From NCBI RefSeq assembly GCF_900114715.1, contig NZ_FOTY01000004.1:62001-126000 (forward strand): 64,000 bases of DNA, written 5' to 3'. Within the stretch, counting starts at the first letter, position 1, and the number at the start of each line of letters is the position of its first letter. The notes beneath the pieces are model-generated. The model saw only the letters and a list, made by a program, of their open reading frames with translations, made no database searches and was not told the DNA's origin. The position numbers and the translations under genes were made by a program. Shown here one piece after another: positions 51,840 to 62,243 of the stretch. Origin of the DNA: Salibacterium qingdaonense. GTDB taxonomy: Bacteria; Bacillota; Bacilli; Bacillales; Marinococcaceae.

Positions 51840-53705
51840 TTGGATCTTCAAGTGAACAACAGTCCGTTCAACCAAGATCAAATCGATCTTTTAAACCGTC
51901 TGCTGCCAACACTTACTGAACAGCAGAAAATCTGGCTCAGCGGTTATATAGCAGCTTCGCCTGCCGCGTTGTCCACCGAAACTGCCGCTGCAACGCAGGC
52001 ACCAGCCGCCGAGGCGATTCTGCAGGCCGAGGCACAGGGGTCTGAAGTGTCAAAAGAGGCGACTATTTTGTTTGGTTCCCAGACCGGTAACGGGCAGGGG
52101 ATTGCGGAAGAACTTTCCAAAAAGCTGGAAGACCGGGACTTTACTGTCACTCTTTCTGCGATGGATCAGTTTAAAACCAATGCCCTGAAAAAGGTGGAAA
52201 ATCTCTTTATCATTGTCAGTACACATGGAGAAGGAGATCCACCTGACAACGCCATTTCGTTTCATGAATTCCTGAACGGCCGGAAAGCGCCGAAACTGGA
52301 AAATGTTCATTATTCGGTTCTTGCGCTCGGCGACACATCGTATGAGCATTTCTGTCAGACCGGCAGGGAATTTGATAAACGCCTCGAGGAACTTGGCGGA
52401 GACAGGCTGTATGACCGGGTCGAGTGCGACGTGGATTTTGATGAAGATGCTGCGGAATGGGTCGATGGTGTCGTTGAAACGTTAATCAAAGAAGTGGAAC
52501 AGAGTAAAGCCCAGGTTTCCCAGGCAGCACCCCAGCCGGTGGGCGTAGGTGCTCCGGCGCCGGCTGAATCAAAACCAGCCCATTCCAGAACCAACCCTTT
52601 TCAGGCAGAACTTCTTGAAAATATCAATCTAAGCGGCAGAGGATCCAATAAAGAAACGAGACATCTGGAACTGTCACTCGAAGATTCCGGTCTTGCATTC
52701 GCTCCCGGCGACAGCGTCGGGTTGTATCCGGAGAATGAACCGGAGCTCGTGGAAAAGCTCATGGATGAAATGAGCTGGGATCCGGACGAACTTGTGGTTG
52801 TCAACAAAAAAGGAGATACAAAAACCGTACGGGAAGCTCTTACAGGCACGTATGAAATTACCGTCCTCACGAAACCGCTTCTTGAAAAAGCAGCTCCGCT
52901 TTCAGATAATGAAAAGCTGCATGAATTGGTAAAAGAAGGAAATGAAGATGAATTACGTGAGTACATTTATGGAAGAGATTTAATAGACCTCGGACGGGAT
53001 TTTATGCCTTGGAATGTACCAGTCAGCGAATTCCTTCCGATCCTCCGTAAAATTCCTCCGCGCCTTTATTCCATTGCAAGCAGCAGTGCGGCCAATCCGG
53101 AGGAAGTGCATTTGACAATTGGAACTGTACGGTATGATGCCCACGGCCGCAGCAGGACAGGAGTCTGCTCTGGTCAATGTGCGGAGAGAGCTGAAATCGG
53201 AGAAAAACTCCCGGTTTTCATCCAAAAAAACCCGAATTTCAAACTTCCGGAAGATACAGATACGCCTATTATTATGATCGGTCCGGGAACTGGAGCGGCA
53301 CCGTTCCGTGCATTTCTTGAAGAACGGGAGGAACAGGAAGCCAAAGGGAAATCATGGTTCTTTTTTGGAGAACAGCATTTTTCAACTGATTTTCTGTATC
53401 AGGTAGAGTGGCAGCGCTGGTTGAAGGAAGGCGTACTGTCGAAAATGGACATGGCATTCTCCCGTGATACGGAGGAAAAAGTTTATGTGCAGCACCGCAT
53501 GCTTGAAAAGAGCCGGGACTTCTATGCCTGGCTCATGGAAGGCGCGATTGTATACGTATGTGGAGATGAGGAATATATGGCAAGTGACGTGCACGAGGCG
53601 ATGAAAACCATTCTGCAGCAGGAAGGCAGCATGAGTGAAGAGGATGCAGATGCCTATCTGGAAGATCTGCAGCAGCAAAAACGCTATCAGCGTGATGTGT
53701 ATTAA
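51840..53705 (+). CDS. cysJ: Sulfite reductase flavoprotein (alpha) subunit
   Basis: NADPH-oxidising subunit of assimilatory sulfite reductase; passes electrons through FAD and FMN to CysI. It starts with TTG behind GAGGTG. The 621 residues contain a flavodoxin domain (about 75-215, [20 protein letters not shown] and [18 protein letters not shown]), an Ala/Pro-rich linker, an FAD domain (RLYSIASSS and [17 protein letters not shown]) and an NADP domain ([29 protein letters not shown]). The C-terminal tyrosine of the family is present (RDVY). It forms an operon with cysI, 23 bases downstream. Confidence 0.95.
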   Translation: MDLQVNNSPFNQDQIDLLNRLLPTLTEQQKIWLSGYIAASPAALSTETAAATQAPAAEAILQAEAQGSEVSKEATILFGSQTGNGQGIAEELSKKLEDRDFTVTLSAMDQFKTNALKKVENLFIIVSTHGEGDPPDNAISFHEFLNGRKAPKLENVHYSVLALGDTSYEHFCQTGREFDKRLEELGGDRLYDRVECDVDFDEDAAEWVDGVVETLIKEVEQSKAQVSQAAPQPVGVGAPAPAESKPAHSRTNPFQAELLENINLSGRGSNKETRHLELSLEDSGLAFAPGDSVGLYPENEPELVEKLMDEMSWDPDELVVVNKKGDTKTVREALTGTYEITVLTKPLLEKAAPLSDNEKLHELVKEGNEDELREYIYGRDLIDLGRDFMPWNVPVSEFLPILRKIPPRLYSIASSSAANPEEVHLTIGTVRYDAHGRSRTGVCSGQCAERAEIGEKLPVFIQKNPNFKLPEDTDTPIIMIGPGTGAAPFRAFLEEREEQEAKGKSWFFFGEQHFSTDFLYQVEWQRWLKEGVLSKMDMAFSRDTEEKVYVQHRMLEKSRDFYAWLMEGAIVYVCGDEEYMASDVHEAMKTILQQEGSMSEEDADAYLEDLQQQKRYQRDVY

Positions 53706-53728
53706 TCAGTGAGGGAAGGAGAACCATC

Positions 53729-55450
53729 ATGGAAAACAAACAGACAACTCCGGCCAAACAAGGCCCGCCCAGTGACAATGAACGAATTAAACGGGAAAGT
53801 AATTACCTCCGCGGTACGATCGAAGAGTCTCTGGCCGATCCTCTCACGGCTGATATATCGGCTGATGATGCCCAGTTAACAAAGTTTCACGGCAGTTACA
53901 TGCAGGATGACCGGGACCTCCGAAACGAAAGGCGTAGACAAAAGCTCGAACCAGCCTATTCCTTTATGGTGAGAGTACGGCTTCCAGGGGGAACGGCCAC
54001 ACCGGAACAGTGGCTTACAATGGACCGTATTGCACATGACTACGGAAATGGTACGCTTCGGCTGACTACAAGGCAAACCTTTCAGATGCATGGTATTATG
54101 AAGTGGAATATGAAAAAAAACATGCAGGCCATGAATGAAGCCATGCTCGATACGATTGCGGCCTGCGGCGACGTAAACCGTAATGTGATGGCTGCTCCTA
54201 ATCCATATGAGTCAGACATTCATGAAGAAGTACAGGAAGCTGCCAAAAACATCAGTGAACATCTTCTTCCGCAGACGAAAGCCTACCATGAAATCTGGCT
54301 CAACGAAGAGAAAGTAGTGGACAGCTCAGAAGAAACGGAACCATTATACAAAGACGTTTACCTGCCGCGTAAATTTAAAATCGGCATTGCTGTACCGCCT
54401 TCCAATGATATTGATGTATTTTCTCAGGATATCGGGCTGATTGCGATTGTGGAAAACAATACACTGCAGGGCTTTAACATTGCTGTCGGAGGCGGTCTTG
54501 GTATGACGCACGGAGAAACAGACACCTACCCGCAGCTGGGACGGGTGATTGGATTCTGTCCGGTGGACCATATCGTGGAGGCATGCGAAAAACTACTGAC
54601 GATCCAGCGCGATTACGGCAACCGGTCCAACCGCAAAAATGCGCGCTTTAAATACACGATTGACGCCCACGGGATTGACTGGCTGAAAAACGAATTAAAA
54701 GAACGTCTCGGCTGGGATCTTGAAGAAGAACGCAAGTACCATTTTGATTCAAATGGGGACCGCTACGGCTGGATGAAAGGAAGTAACAACCGCTGGCACT
54801 TGACGCTCTTCATTGAAAACGGTCGTATTAAAGACACAGAAGAGTATCAGCTCATGACGGCCCTTCGGGAAATCGCCAAGGTTCACACCGGTGAATTCCG
54901 TCTCAGTCCCAACCAGAACCTTATCATCGGGAACGTGACGAGCCAGAAAAAGAAAAAAATTAATGAACTCGTCGAGCAGTACGGTCTATCCGACGGAGAG
55001 AGAGACTCAGCTCTGCGTCGTAACGCCATGGCATGTGTAGCATTCCCGACATGCGGACTTGCAATGGCCGAATCCGAACGGTATCTCCCGTCCCTTCTTG
55101 AAAAACTGGAAACGACGATGGATGAAGCCGGGATCAGGGATAATGAAATCACGATCCGCATGACCGGCTGTCCGAACGGCTGCGCCCGGTCCACCCTTGG
55201 AGAAATCGGCTTTATCGGGAAAGGACCCGGCAAATACAATTTGTATCTCGGCGGCGGTTTTGCCGGGGAACGTCTAAATAAACTGTACCGGGAAAATATC
55301 GGCGAAGAAGAGATACTAAACATTCTTCAGCCTATGCTGCATGAATATGCCAGAGAACGGCAGGAAGGTGAACCATTCGGCGATTACGTCATCCGTGCCG
55401 CATACATTGACGCTGTGCACGACGGACGCGAATTTCACGTATCCACTTAA
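53729..55450 (+). CDS. cysI: Sulfite reductase hemoprotein (beta) subunit
   Basis: Siroheme and [4Fe-4S] enzyme that reduces sulfite to sulfide for cysteine synthesis. The 573 residues show the four cluster ligands: Cys436 and Cys442 in [10 protein letters not shown], and Cys481 and Cys485 in GCPNGCARS. The N-terminal part contains [13 protein letters not shown] and the sulfite/siroheme-binding Arg/Lys residues. AAGGAG precedes the ATG. The siroheme it needs is made from uroporphyrinogen III, the product of the HemD-like gene at 29033. Confidence 0.96.
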   Translation: MENKQTTPAKQGPPSDNERIKRESNYLRGTIEESLADPLTADISADDAQLTKFHGSYMQDDRDLRNERRRQKLEPAYSFMVRVRLPGGTATPEQWLTMDRIAHDYGNGTLRLTTRQTFQMHGIMKWNMKKNMQAMNEAMLDTIAACGDVNRNVMAAPNPYESDIHEEVQEAAKNISEHLLPQTKAYHEIWLNEEKVVDSSEETEPLYKDVYLPRKFKIGIAVPPSNDIDVFSQDIGLIAIVENNTLQGFNIAVGGGLGMTHGETDTYPQLGRVIGFCPVDHIVEACEKLLTIQRDYGNRSNRKNARFKYTIDAHGIDWLKNELKERLGWDLEEERKYHFDSNGDRYGWMKGSNNRWHLTLFIENGRIKDTEEYQLMTALREIAKVHTGEFRLSPNQNLIIGNVTSQKKKKINELVEQYGLSDGERDSALRRNAMACVAFPTCGLAMAESERYLPSLLEKLETTMDEAGIRDNEITIRMTGCPNGCARSTLGEIGFIGKGPGKYNLYLGGGFAGERLNKLYRENIGEEEILNILQPMLHEYARERQEGEPFGDYVIRAAYIDAVHDGREFHVST

Positions 55451-55464
55451 AAAATGGATCAATG

Positions 55465-55493
55465 CAGGGTTCCAGATGGAGCCCTGTTTTTTT
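55465..55493 (+). terminator. Intrinsic terminator of cysJI
   Basis: Stem CAGGG(T)TCC / GGA(G)CCCTG around AGAT, then seven T. Confidence 0.85.
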
Positions 55494-55543
55494 GTATAGG
55501 AAAACCTAAAACGAACAAATCTAAAACGAAAGGAGGTATCAAC

Positions 55544-55735
55544 ATGACTAGAGGACAGTCACGAAATAACCAGCATAAACCAAAGGATAAATTATCCCAG
55601 ACCCCCGAAAAAGACATTCAACGGGAGGGAATGGATGTGGAATTTGCGGAAGATACCGCTGATCTGGAGGATAAAGAAGCTCAATCAAGGTCCCGTGCTG
55701 CAGATAAGCGCGCTCACGAGCACGATCAATCGTAA
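55544..55735 (+). CDS. YfhD-family small hydrophilic protein
   Basis: A 63-residue very polar protein behind AAAGGAGG. The sequence (SRNNQHKPKDKLSQTPEKDI, then GMDVEFAEDTADLEDKEAQS and RSRAADKRA) follows the pattern of B. subtilis YfhD, including the MDVEF-E-AD-ED-EAQ-R--AAD-R core. It is probably disordered. Function unknown. It lies just past the cysI terminator. Confidence 0.78.
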   Translation: MTRGQSRNNQHKPKDKLSQTPEKDIQREGMDVEFAEDTADLEDKEAQSRSRAADKRAHEHDQS

Positions 55736-55866
55736 GACTGTACCAAAAGCGGGAGAACCCGTCCATGGGAATATAAGGTATGATAATCCCGCAGATGTCT
55801 GTTCAAACTACAGATGTGGGGACCTATTCTCCATGCTTCATTTCGAAGAAAAAGGGGAATAAAAGG

Positions 55867-56133
55867 ATGAATAACTTTCGCTGGAATGTTCCTTTCATGC
55901 AGATGGGCCGCCGACGAGGCTTTATGGGATGGAACAATAGAAGAAATCAGAACTGGGGAAGATGGAGTATGTTCATGACATTGCTCGGAGCTGGTGCAGG
56001 GGCAACCTGGTTCGGTCTGACCCGGCAGGATCAGGGCAATGGTGAAAAAACAGTTCGGGAACGATTCACAGACGTTCCTGACCGTACAGAAACGGCTTTT
56101 GCACGCGAATTCCTGACAGATGAATCAGAGTGA
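55867..56133 (+). CDS. Hypothetical protein, 88 residues
   Basis: From the ATG at 55867, preceded by AAAAGGGGAATAAAAGG. The N-terminus is rich in Arg, Asn, Trp and Met (MNNFRWNVPFMQMGRRRGFM), followed by a short hydrophobic Gly/Ala segment (MFMTLLGAGAGATWFGL) that may insert in the membrane, and a polar tail with an acidic end. I do not recognise it. It probably stands alone between the YfhD-like gene and opuD. Confidence 0.6.
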   Translation: MNNFRWNVPFMQMGRRRGFMGWNNRRNQNWGRWSMFMTLLGAGAGATWFGLTRQDQGNGEKTVRERFTDVPDRTETAFAREFLTDESE

Positions 56134-56281
56134 TACGGCAAAAAGAACAGAGATCAGGACTGACTTCCTGGTCTCTGTTTGTTACCCATCATTTTATTAT
56201 GTTAACTAAAACGTGACACATCATTAATGTATAAAAGTGGAATCAAAAAACATAATAACGACAAGGAAGGAGGAAGGAGAA

Positions 56282-57799
56282 ATGAAAAATAGTGCTGTCG
56301 GATGGGTTTTTTATATAACAATTGGTATTTTGGTTTTGGCAGTGATTCTGGGAGCTTCCGCACCCCATGTACTTGAAGGTGTAACAGCAGCAGTCCAGGC
56401 TTTTATATCTCAGCGGTTCGGCTGGTATTATTTAATTGTTGTTTCTCTCTTTGTCCTTGTTTGCCTGTATATAATAGTCAGTCCCTACGGACGAGTAAAG
56501 CTTGGAAAACCGGATGATAAACCGGATTATAATATGTTCACGTGGTTTGCGATGCTATTCAGTGCAGGGATGGGGATAGGGCTTGTTTTTTGGGGAGCAG
56601 CAGAACCTATACACCACTATGCAGTGAACTCACCTACAAGCGATGTGAAAACGCCCGAAGCCATTAAAGAGGCGATGCGGTACACTTTTTTTCACTGGGG
56701 CATTCATGCGTGGGCTATTTACGCGATTATTGCCTTATGTCTTGCGTATTTTAAATTCAGACGGGGGGCAAGTGGAACCGTGAGCTCCTCATTAAATGTT
56801 TTGATGAATACAGACGGAGCACTTGGTAAAACCATTGATATTATCGCTGTTACAGCAACAGTAACAGGTGTAGCAACGACACTTGGTTTCGGAGCCGTGC
56901 AGATTAATGGAGGGCTGTCGTTTATCACCGATCTTGGCATCGGATTTTGGAATCAGTTTGCGATTATTGCTGTTGTCACTGTTTTGTTTCTGATCTCGGC
57001 TTCGACCGGCCTGAACAAAGGAATACGGATATTAAGCAACACCAACATGGTTCTTGCCCTGTTGTTATTCATCTTTATTCTCATCGTCGGTCCGACATTA
57101 TATATGCTGAACTTATTCACCAATACGCTTGGAAAATACATTCAAACCCTGCCTGCTATGAGTTTCCGAATTGCACCGCTTACAGAGAACGCAAGGGAAT
57201 GGATAAACGACTGGACGATTTTTTACTGGGCGTGGTGGATTGCCTGGTCCCCCTTTGTAGGTACGTTTATTGCACGGGTTTCAAAAGGCAGGACCCTGCG
57301 GCAGTTTACCGCCGGGGTATTGGTCGTACCTCCCCTTGTCAGCTTTTTATGGTTCTCGGTATTTGGAGGTGCTTCAATTTTACTGGAAGCAGAAGGCACA
57401 GCGGCCATTTCAAAGTTGTCTGAAGAGGAAGCATTATTCGGTGTTTTCGAGCATTATCCATACGGCTTGGCAATGTCCATACTGGCGATGGGGTTGATCA
57501 GCGTCTTTTTTATCACGTCAGCTGATTCGGCTACATTTGTACTCGGAATGCAGACTTCAAACGGAACAATGAATCCCGCCGTGAAAGTGAAATTCACCTG
57601 GGGGGTTATGCTTTCTGCCACTGCTGTCATTCTACTTTATTCCGGTGGACTGCAGGCGCTTGAAAATACAATGATTGTTGCTGCTTTCCCGTTCTCCATT
57701 ATTATGATTATGATGGTGTTCGCGCTGCTTAAGGCATTAAAAGAAGAAAAGCCCGCGTTGCAGGCTGAAAAAGAATCTAAAAGAAGTAAGAAGAAATGA
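56282..57799 (+). CDS. opuD: BCCT-family betaine transporter (OpuD-like)
   Basis: A 505-residue sodium-coupled transporter for glycine betaine and similar compatible solutes, used against high osmolarity. AAGGAGGAAGGAG precedes the ATG. The glycine-rich span FSAGMGIGLVFWGAAEPIHH and the Trp-rich segment FYWAWWIAWSPFVGTFIARV, then SKGRT, are diagnostic of BCCT carriers; twelve spans are evident. The cytosolic tail is short and basic (RSKKK), without the long sensor domain of BetP. Betaine as substrate is inference from OpuD similarity. Confidence 0.92.
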   Translation: MKNSAVGWVFYITIGILVLAVILGASAPHVLEGVTAAVQAFISQRFGWYYLIVVSLFVLVCLYIIVSPYGRVKLGKPDDKPDYNMFTWFAMLFSAGMGIGLVFWGAAEPIHHYAVNSPTSDVKTPEAIKEAMRYTFFHWGIHAWAIYAIIALCLAYFKFRRGASGTVSSSLNVLMNTDGALGKTIDIIAVTATVTGVATTLGFGAVQINGGLSFITDLGIGFWNQFAIIAVVTVLFLISASTGLNKGIRILSNTNMVLALLLFIFILIVGPTLYMLNLFTNTLGKYIQTLPAMSFRIAPLTENAREWINDWTIFYWAWWIAWSPFVGTFIARVSKGRTLRQFTAGVLVVPPLVSFLWFSVFGGASILLEAEGTAAISKLSEEEALFGVFEHYPYGLAMSILAMGLISVFFITSADSATFVLGMQTSNGTMNPAVKVKFTWGVMLSATAVILLYSGGLQALENTMIVAAFPFSIIMIMMVFALLKALKEEKPALQAEKESKRSKKK

Positions 57800-57900
57800 A
57801 AGGGATAACAATAAAAAAGAATATCCTTTATTATAAGGCTCGTACATTTATCCTTTCCTTCTTCAAATAACAGGGTTGAAGGAAGAAAGGCGGAGAAAAA

Positions 57901-59096
57901 ATGGAAGATAAAAAATGGGACTTAATGGCGCTGGCTTCCATTCCTTTAATGATGACGCTGGGAAATTCAATGTTTATCCCCGTTCTGCCGGTCATTGAGC
58001 GCGAAATCAATATTACTTCGTTTCAATCCAGTTTAATCATATCGGCATATTCTATTACAGCTATTCTGTGTATTCCGGTATCGGGATACCTTTCGGATAA
58101 ATGGGGCAGGAAAAAAATAATAGTTACCAGTCTGATGATGGTTGCTGCAGGAGGCGCGGTGTCGGCTGTTGCTGCCTGGCAGCTGGATAAACCTTATCTA
58201 CTTATTCTACTCGGCCGGATAGTCCAGGGAATTGGTTCAGCCGGCGCATTCCCGGTCGTTTTACCTACTGTCGGGGATATGTTCAAGCAGGAAGAGGAAG
58301 TAAGCCACGGACTGGGGATCATTGAAACAGCGAATACGCTCGGAAAAGTATTAAGTCCTATCATCGGAGCGCTGCTGGCTGTCTTGGTGTGGTATATGCC
58401 ATTTATGGCTGTGCCGGTGCTTTCGTTGATGTCGATGCTTCTCGTATGGTTTCTGGTAAAAGTTCCCCGAACGGATCAAAAAAAGATAAATCCTTTTCTG
58501 TTTTTCTCACAGGTATTAAAAAAACTTTTCATTTTAACGGACGCTGGCTGTATGCTGTTTTTTTCATCGGCGGTATATTGATGTTTGTTTTATTTGGCGT
58601 ACTGTTTCACTTATCTTCTCTTTTGGAAGATCAATATCACATAAAAGGATATATCAAAGGCCTGCTGTTAGCCGTACCGCTTCTTTTCCTATGTTCGACT
58701 TCGTATTTAAGTGGAAAACTAATTGGAGAAAACAAACAAAAAATGAGACGATTTATCCTTATCGGCGCTGCTCTTACTACCATTTCTCTCGTTTTTGTAA
58801 GAGAGGATGTGACCTTGATATGGCTTTTGACACTGTTATCTTCTGCCGGCATCGGCATTGGATTGGCTTTGCCTTGTCTTGACGCGCTTATCACCGAAGG
58901 GATTGAAAAAGAAGAAAGAGGCCTGGTCACTTCCTTTTACAGCAGTATGCGGTTTGTTGGAGTAGCTGCCGGCCCTCCAGTGACCGCCTTACTGATGAAG
59001 CATCAATCTTCTATCATTTATTTTGTTCTAGCCGCTGCTTCCTTCCTTATCATTGCTGCTGCTTTTGCCGGGATTAAACCCTCAAAAACTTCATAA
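57901..59096 (+). pseudogene. MFS transporter split by a -1 frameshift at a slippery A-tract
   Basis: Two frames together make one typical 12-span MFS exporter of about 398 residues. The first (57901-58581) encodes spans 1-6 with motif A (GYLSDKWGRKK) and motif C-like GIIETANTLGKVLSPIIGA, then drifts into nonsense (NPFLFFSQVLKKLFILTDAG). The correct continuation (DKSFSVFLTGIKKTFHFNG) is in the -1 frame and runs to 59096. The switch lies in a run of seven A (58478-58484) followed by G, forming A-AAA-AAG at 58479-58485 in the phase of a bacterial -1 slippery site. Eight A would restore the frame. It may be a programmed shift, a phase-variable tract, a pseudogene or a sequencing error. GGCGGAG precedes the ATG. 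Confidence 0.8.
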
Positions 59097-59304
59097 CGTC
59101 CATGCCAGGGGAACACGATAAATGCCGTTCACATTCAGCCGGATTCGTTTCACAATATGGCCGATCCTCAGCTTATGGGTTCTTAACGAACAGCAGAGCG
59201 TATAAAAAAATGTAAGACTTACTTCTTATTTCTGTTTCTAAAGCCGAATTCATGTTTATGAATAAAGAAAAAAGGGGGATAGGTTATCGAAGGAGGTTGA
59301 TGAT

Positions 59305-59919
59305 ATGAAAAAAATCATTTCTACAGGTTGGACTCTTTTGTTTTTATTCGTTTTTGTTCCGCAGGCGGCAGCACAGGAAGATTTATTGCAGCAAGAGGAA
59401 GAAGGTCCAGAAGTGAAGGAGCTGCAGCAGTCATTGGTTCATATGGGATATTTACATACTAATCCGACCAGCTATTACGGTCCCTTAACAAACAACGCGG
59501 TTCAGGAGTTTCAAGCTGACTTCGGTCTGGCTGTCGATGGGAAGGCTGGAGAGAATACCCTTCACAAATTAAAGGAAGTCGATAAGCTGGCCCGGGTCGT
59601 TCACGGGGAAGCCAGAGGAGAAACGTTTGAAGGACAGGTGGCTGTGGCTGCTGTCATTCATAACCGGCTTCAATCTTCTGAATTTCCAGGAACGGTAGAA
59701 GAAGTGATCAAAGAAAAAAACGCGTTCACGGCTGTACAGGATGGCCAGTATCATTTAGCACCCGGACAAAGCGCCTATCGTGCCGTGAAGAAAGCTTGGA
59801 ACGGGTATGACCCATCCAAAGGATCGCATTACTATTACAACCCTGTACTGGCTACATCAGATTGGATTTGGACGCGGTCGACGAACCTGCAAATTGGAAA
59901 ACACGTGTTTGCTGATTAA
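59305..59919 (+). CDS. SleB-type cell wall hydrolase with peptidoglycan-binding domain
   Basis: A 204-residue exported hydrolase. After a signal peptide (MKKIISTGWTLLFLFVFVPQ, then AAAQ) comes a peptidoglycan-binding domain (about 32-90, EVKELQQSLVHMGYL, YGPLTNNAVQEFQADFGLAV, DGKAG) and a hydrolase_2 domain (about 92-204, LARVVHGEARGETFEGQVAV, AAVIHNRL, then GSHYYYNPVLA). The catalytic Glu is in GEARGE. SleB itself is longer (about 305); the size is nearer to B. subtilis YkvT. It may act on spore cortex or vegetative wall. AAGGAGGTTGATG precedes the ATG. Confidence 0.9.
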   Translation: MKKIISTGWTLLFLFVFVPQAAAQEDLLQQEEEGPEVKELQQSLVHMGYLHTNPTSYYGPLTNNAVQEFQADFGLAVDGKAGENTLHKLKEVDKLARVVHGEARGETFEGQVAVAAVIHNRLQSSEFPGTVEEVIKEKNAFTAVQDGQYHLAPGQSAYRAVKKAWNGYDPSKGSHYYYNPVLATSDWIWTRSTNLQIGKHVFAD

Positions 59920-60082
59920 AACTAAGACACAGGAAAGGAATGAAAAACACACCTTCCCTGTGTCTTTCCCTTTGTGCGCGAAAAATCAGAGCATATATAT
60001 TTACATGTAAAAAAGTAGTCGTACAAGCTTCTATCCATAAATATACTCTAAATAAACACTGTATAGAGTAGGAGATGCTCCA

Positions 60083-60724
60083 ATGAGTGTATTCTTTAGT
60101 TATATTTTATTAGGGATAACGCTGGCGGCTCCTATCGGCCCGGTAAATGCAGCTCAATTAGACAAAGGGATTAAAAATGGGTTCTGGCACGCCTGGGTTG
60201 TCGGAGTTGGGGCTATGATCGCCGATGGATTTTACATGCTTCTTGTGTATCTCGGTGTTGTTCACTTTCTGGAAGTCCCGCTGGTGAAAACATTTCTCTG
60301 GTTGTTTGGATTTTTTATTTTGGTCTATATCGGAGCGGATAGCTTAAAAGCAGGAAGCGGAGCGCTCACGGTTACCACCCGGCGCAGTAATCCGCCCTTG
60401 ATCCATTCTTTCAGTTCTGGTTTTTTTATGTGTTTGTGCAACCCATTATCCATCGTTTTCTGGATTGGAATTTATGGTTCCATTGTAGCAAAATCGTCAG
60501 CTCATCAAAGCATAGAACAACTGTGGCTGTACAGTGCTGCCATTTTCATCGGTGTATCCTTATGGGATGTCACAATGGCGGGAATGGCAAGTGGTTTTCG
60601 AAAATACTTATCAGAACGTATGCTGCATTTGATTTCGACCGCCTCGGGCATATGCTTGATTTTGTTCGGTATTTATTTTGGGTGGGAAGGCGTGAAAGCC
60701 TTGCTGGAATTTCGTCGTTATTAA
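60083..60724 (+). CDS. LysE-family exporter
   Basis: A 213-residue membrane protein of the LysE/RhtB translocator family, which exports amino acids or related small molecules. The hallmark APIGPVNAAQL with PIGP lies near residues 15-26, and the second half has FFMCLCNPLSIVFWIGIYGS, the typical NP motif of the family. About six spans are evident. TAGGAGATG precedes the ATG. The last four bases overlap the convergent APC transporter gene. Confidence 0.9.
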   Translation: MSVFFSYILLGITLAAPIGPVNAAQLDKGIKNGFWHAWVVGVGAMIADGFYMLLVYLGVVHFLEVPLVKTFLWLFGFFILVYIGADSLKAGSGALTVTTRRSNPPLIHSFSSGFFMCLCNPLSIVFWIGIYGSIVAKSSAHQSIEQLWLYSAAIFIGVSLWDVTMAGMASGFRKYLSERMLHLISTASGICLILFGIYFGWEGVKALLEFRRY

Positions 60725-62058
60725 AATGGTGGAGGAGATTGACGGGTCCAGATTCTTTTCATGATTAGTACCACTACGGCAAGAATGATAAGGAACCCCA
60801 CACTGACAAAAAAACCAGGCCGGCTGGATTTATCCAGCAGCGTTCCGGTGACTGCGCAAAGGATGAGAGCAAGTCCGCCCAAACGCTGTACATGGCTGAA
60901 CCCTTTTATAACAACCAAGCGGTTTGCATACAGCAGAATGAAAAACCAGTTGTATAGAAGCATCAACCCGGCGGCAGTGGTCATATATTCGTATATTTTT
61001 TCAGGCAGAAGTAGAGAGAAAAAAATGGATACAAGCATCCCGGCGACAGTCAATCCCAGGGCAGGCAGATGAAGATCTATCATATTCTGCCCCTTTTTTT
61101 GAAAGAAAGAAGGGGCATCACCATCCTCTGCAAGGGTGACAAGCATGCTCGTTACGGCAAACAGGGAGGCAGCCATAGTGGAAAAGCCTGCTATGATTAA
61201 CGCGCCGTTAAACACATCTGCAACGTACAAAAAATCATACTGATTCAGCGCCGTAACAAATGGACTTTCATCGGCATGGAACGCTTCCGACGAAGCTAAA
61301 AGAAGAGCCATTCCCAGGGAAATGATATAAATAGAAGTGATAACAGCGAGCATAATTTTCCCTGATTTAGGAGCATCTTTTTTATCATTCAGCCTGACGC
61401 CCATCATACTCATTATTTCTATACCTCCAAACGCATAAAAAGCATAAATCAGAGATGCCCAGAGACCTTTTCCTCCATGCGGGATAAATTGCTGCCCTGT
61501 TTGAGGAAAGAAAAGCGGGTCGCGAGGACTGTGAAATGAGCTGAATATCGCAATCGCAGCCACAACAATAAACATGAGAATCGCTGCAATCTTCACCACG
61601 CCAAAGATATTTTCAATCCGGTCAAATCCTTTCGCTCCCGTTAGGACGACAAGAATTCCAAGAAGAGAGTAACCCGCGGCAAATATCCATAATGGAACTC
61701 CAGGAAACCAGTATCTCGAGAAAATAGATACAGCGGTCATCTGACTTCCCATGATCAGCATTTCCGCTCCCCAATACACCCATCCTGAACTGAATCCCGC
61801 CCAGCGCCCATAAGCTTTTCTTGCATATGTATGAAAGGCTCCTTTTTGCGGATCCTTTCTCATAAGTGCCGCCAGAAAATGATACACCGAATACGTTCCA
61901 AAGCCAGCCAGTACAAAACTAATAAGGACTGCCTGTCCTGCCATGGATACAGCCAGACTTGCTCCTAGAAAAAAACCTGTTCCAATGGTGCAGCCCACAC
62001 CAATCAGTGACAGCTGCCACCATGTCAGTCCGCTGTCTTCTTTGTTCTTCATTGTCAT
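60721..62058 (-). CDS. APC-family amino acid permease
   Basis: A 445-residue twelve-span amino acid transporter. The first span contains the substrate-binding motif GVGCTIGTGFFLGASLAV (G-x-G-x-G type), followed by FLAALMRKDPQKGAFHTYAR (the family's loop after span 2) and the sixth-span region YAFYAFGGIEIMSMMG with its unwound helix. GGAGG lies ahead of the ATG on the minus strand, next to a small symmetric element (CACTGATATTAGTG, 62077-62090). The amino acid carried is not evident. Confidence 0.9.
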   Translation of the reverse strand: MTMKNKEDSGLTWWQLSLIGVGCTIGTGFFLGASLAVSMAGQAVLISFVLAGFGTYSVYHFLAALMRKDPQKGAFHTYARKAYGRWAGFSSGWVYWGAEMLIMGSQMTAVSIFSRYWFPGVPLWIFAAGYSLLGILVVLTGAKGFDRIENIFGVVKIAAILMFIVVAAIAIFSSFHSPRDPLFFPQTGQQFIPHGGKGLWASLIYAFYAFGGIEIMSMMGVRLNDKKDAPKSGKIMLAVITSIYIISLGMALLLASSEAFHADESPFVTALNQYDFLYVADVFNGALIIAGFSTMAASLFAVTSMLVTLAEDGDAPSFFQKKGQNMIDLHLPALGLTVAGMLVSIFFSLLLPEKIYEYMTTAAGLMLLYNWFFILLYANRLVVIKGFSHVQRLGGLALILCAVTGTLLDKSSRPGFFVSVGFLIILAVVVLIMKRIWTRQSPPPF

Positions 62059-62243
62059 GTTTCCTCCTTACCCGTCCACTGATATTAGTGTTGATGTTTT
62101 GTGATTCTTTATTCGATTTTGTTTAGAATAAGAGAAGCAGCACCATTTCATTGTTTTCACACATAAATTTGCTGTTTTAGAGTCAATCTAGTAAAGGAAC
62201 GACATTCATTTTTCATCTTGAAGCTGATGTAAAAGGTGGTTGT

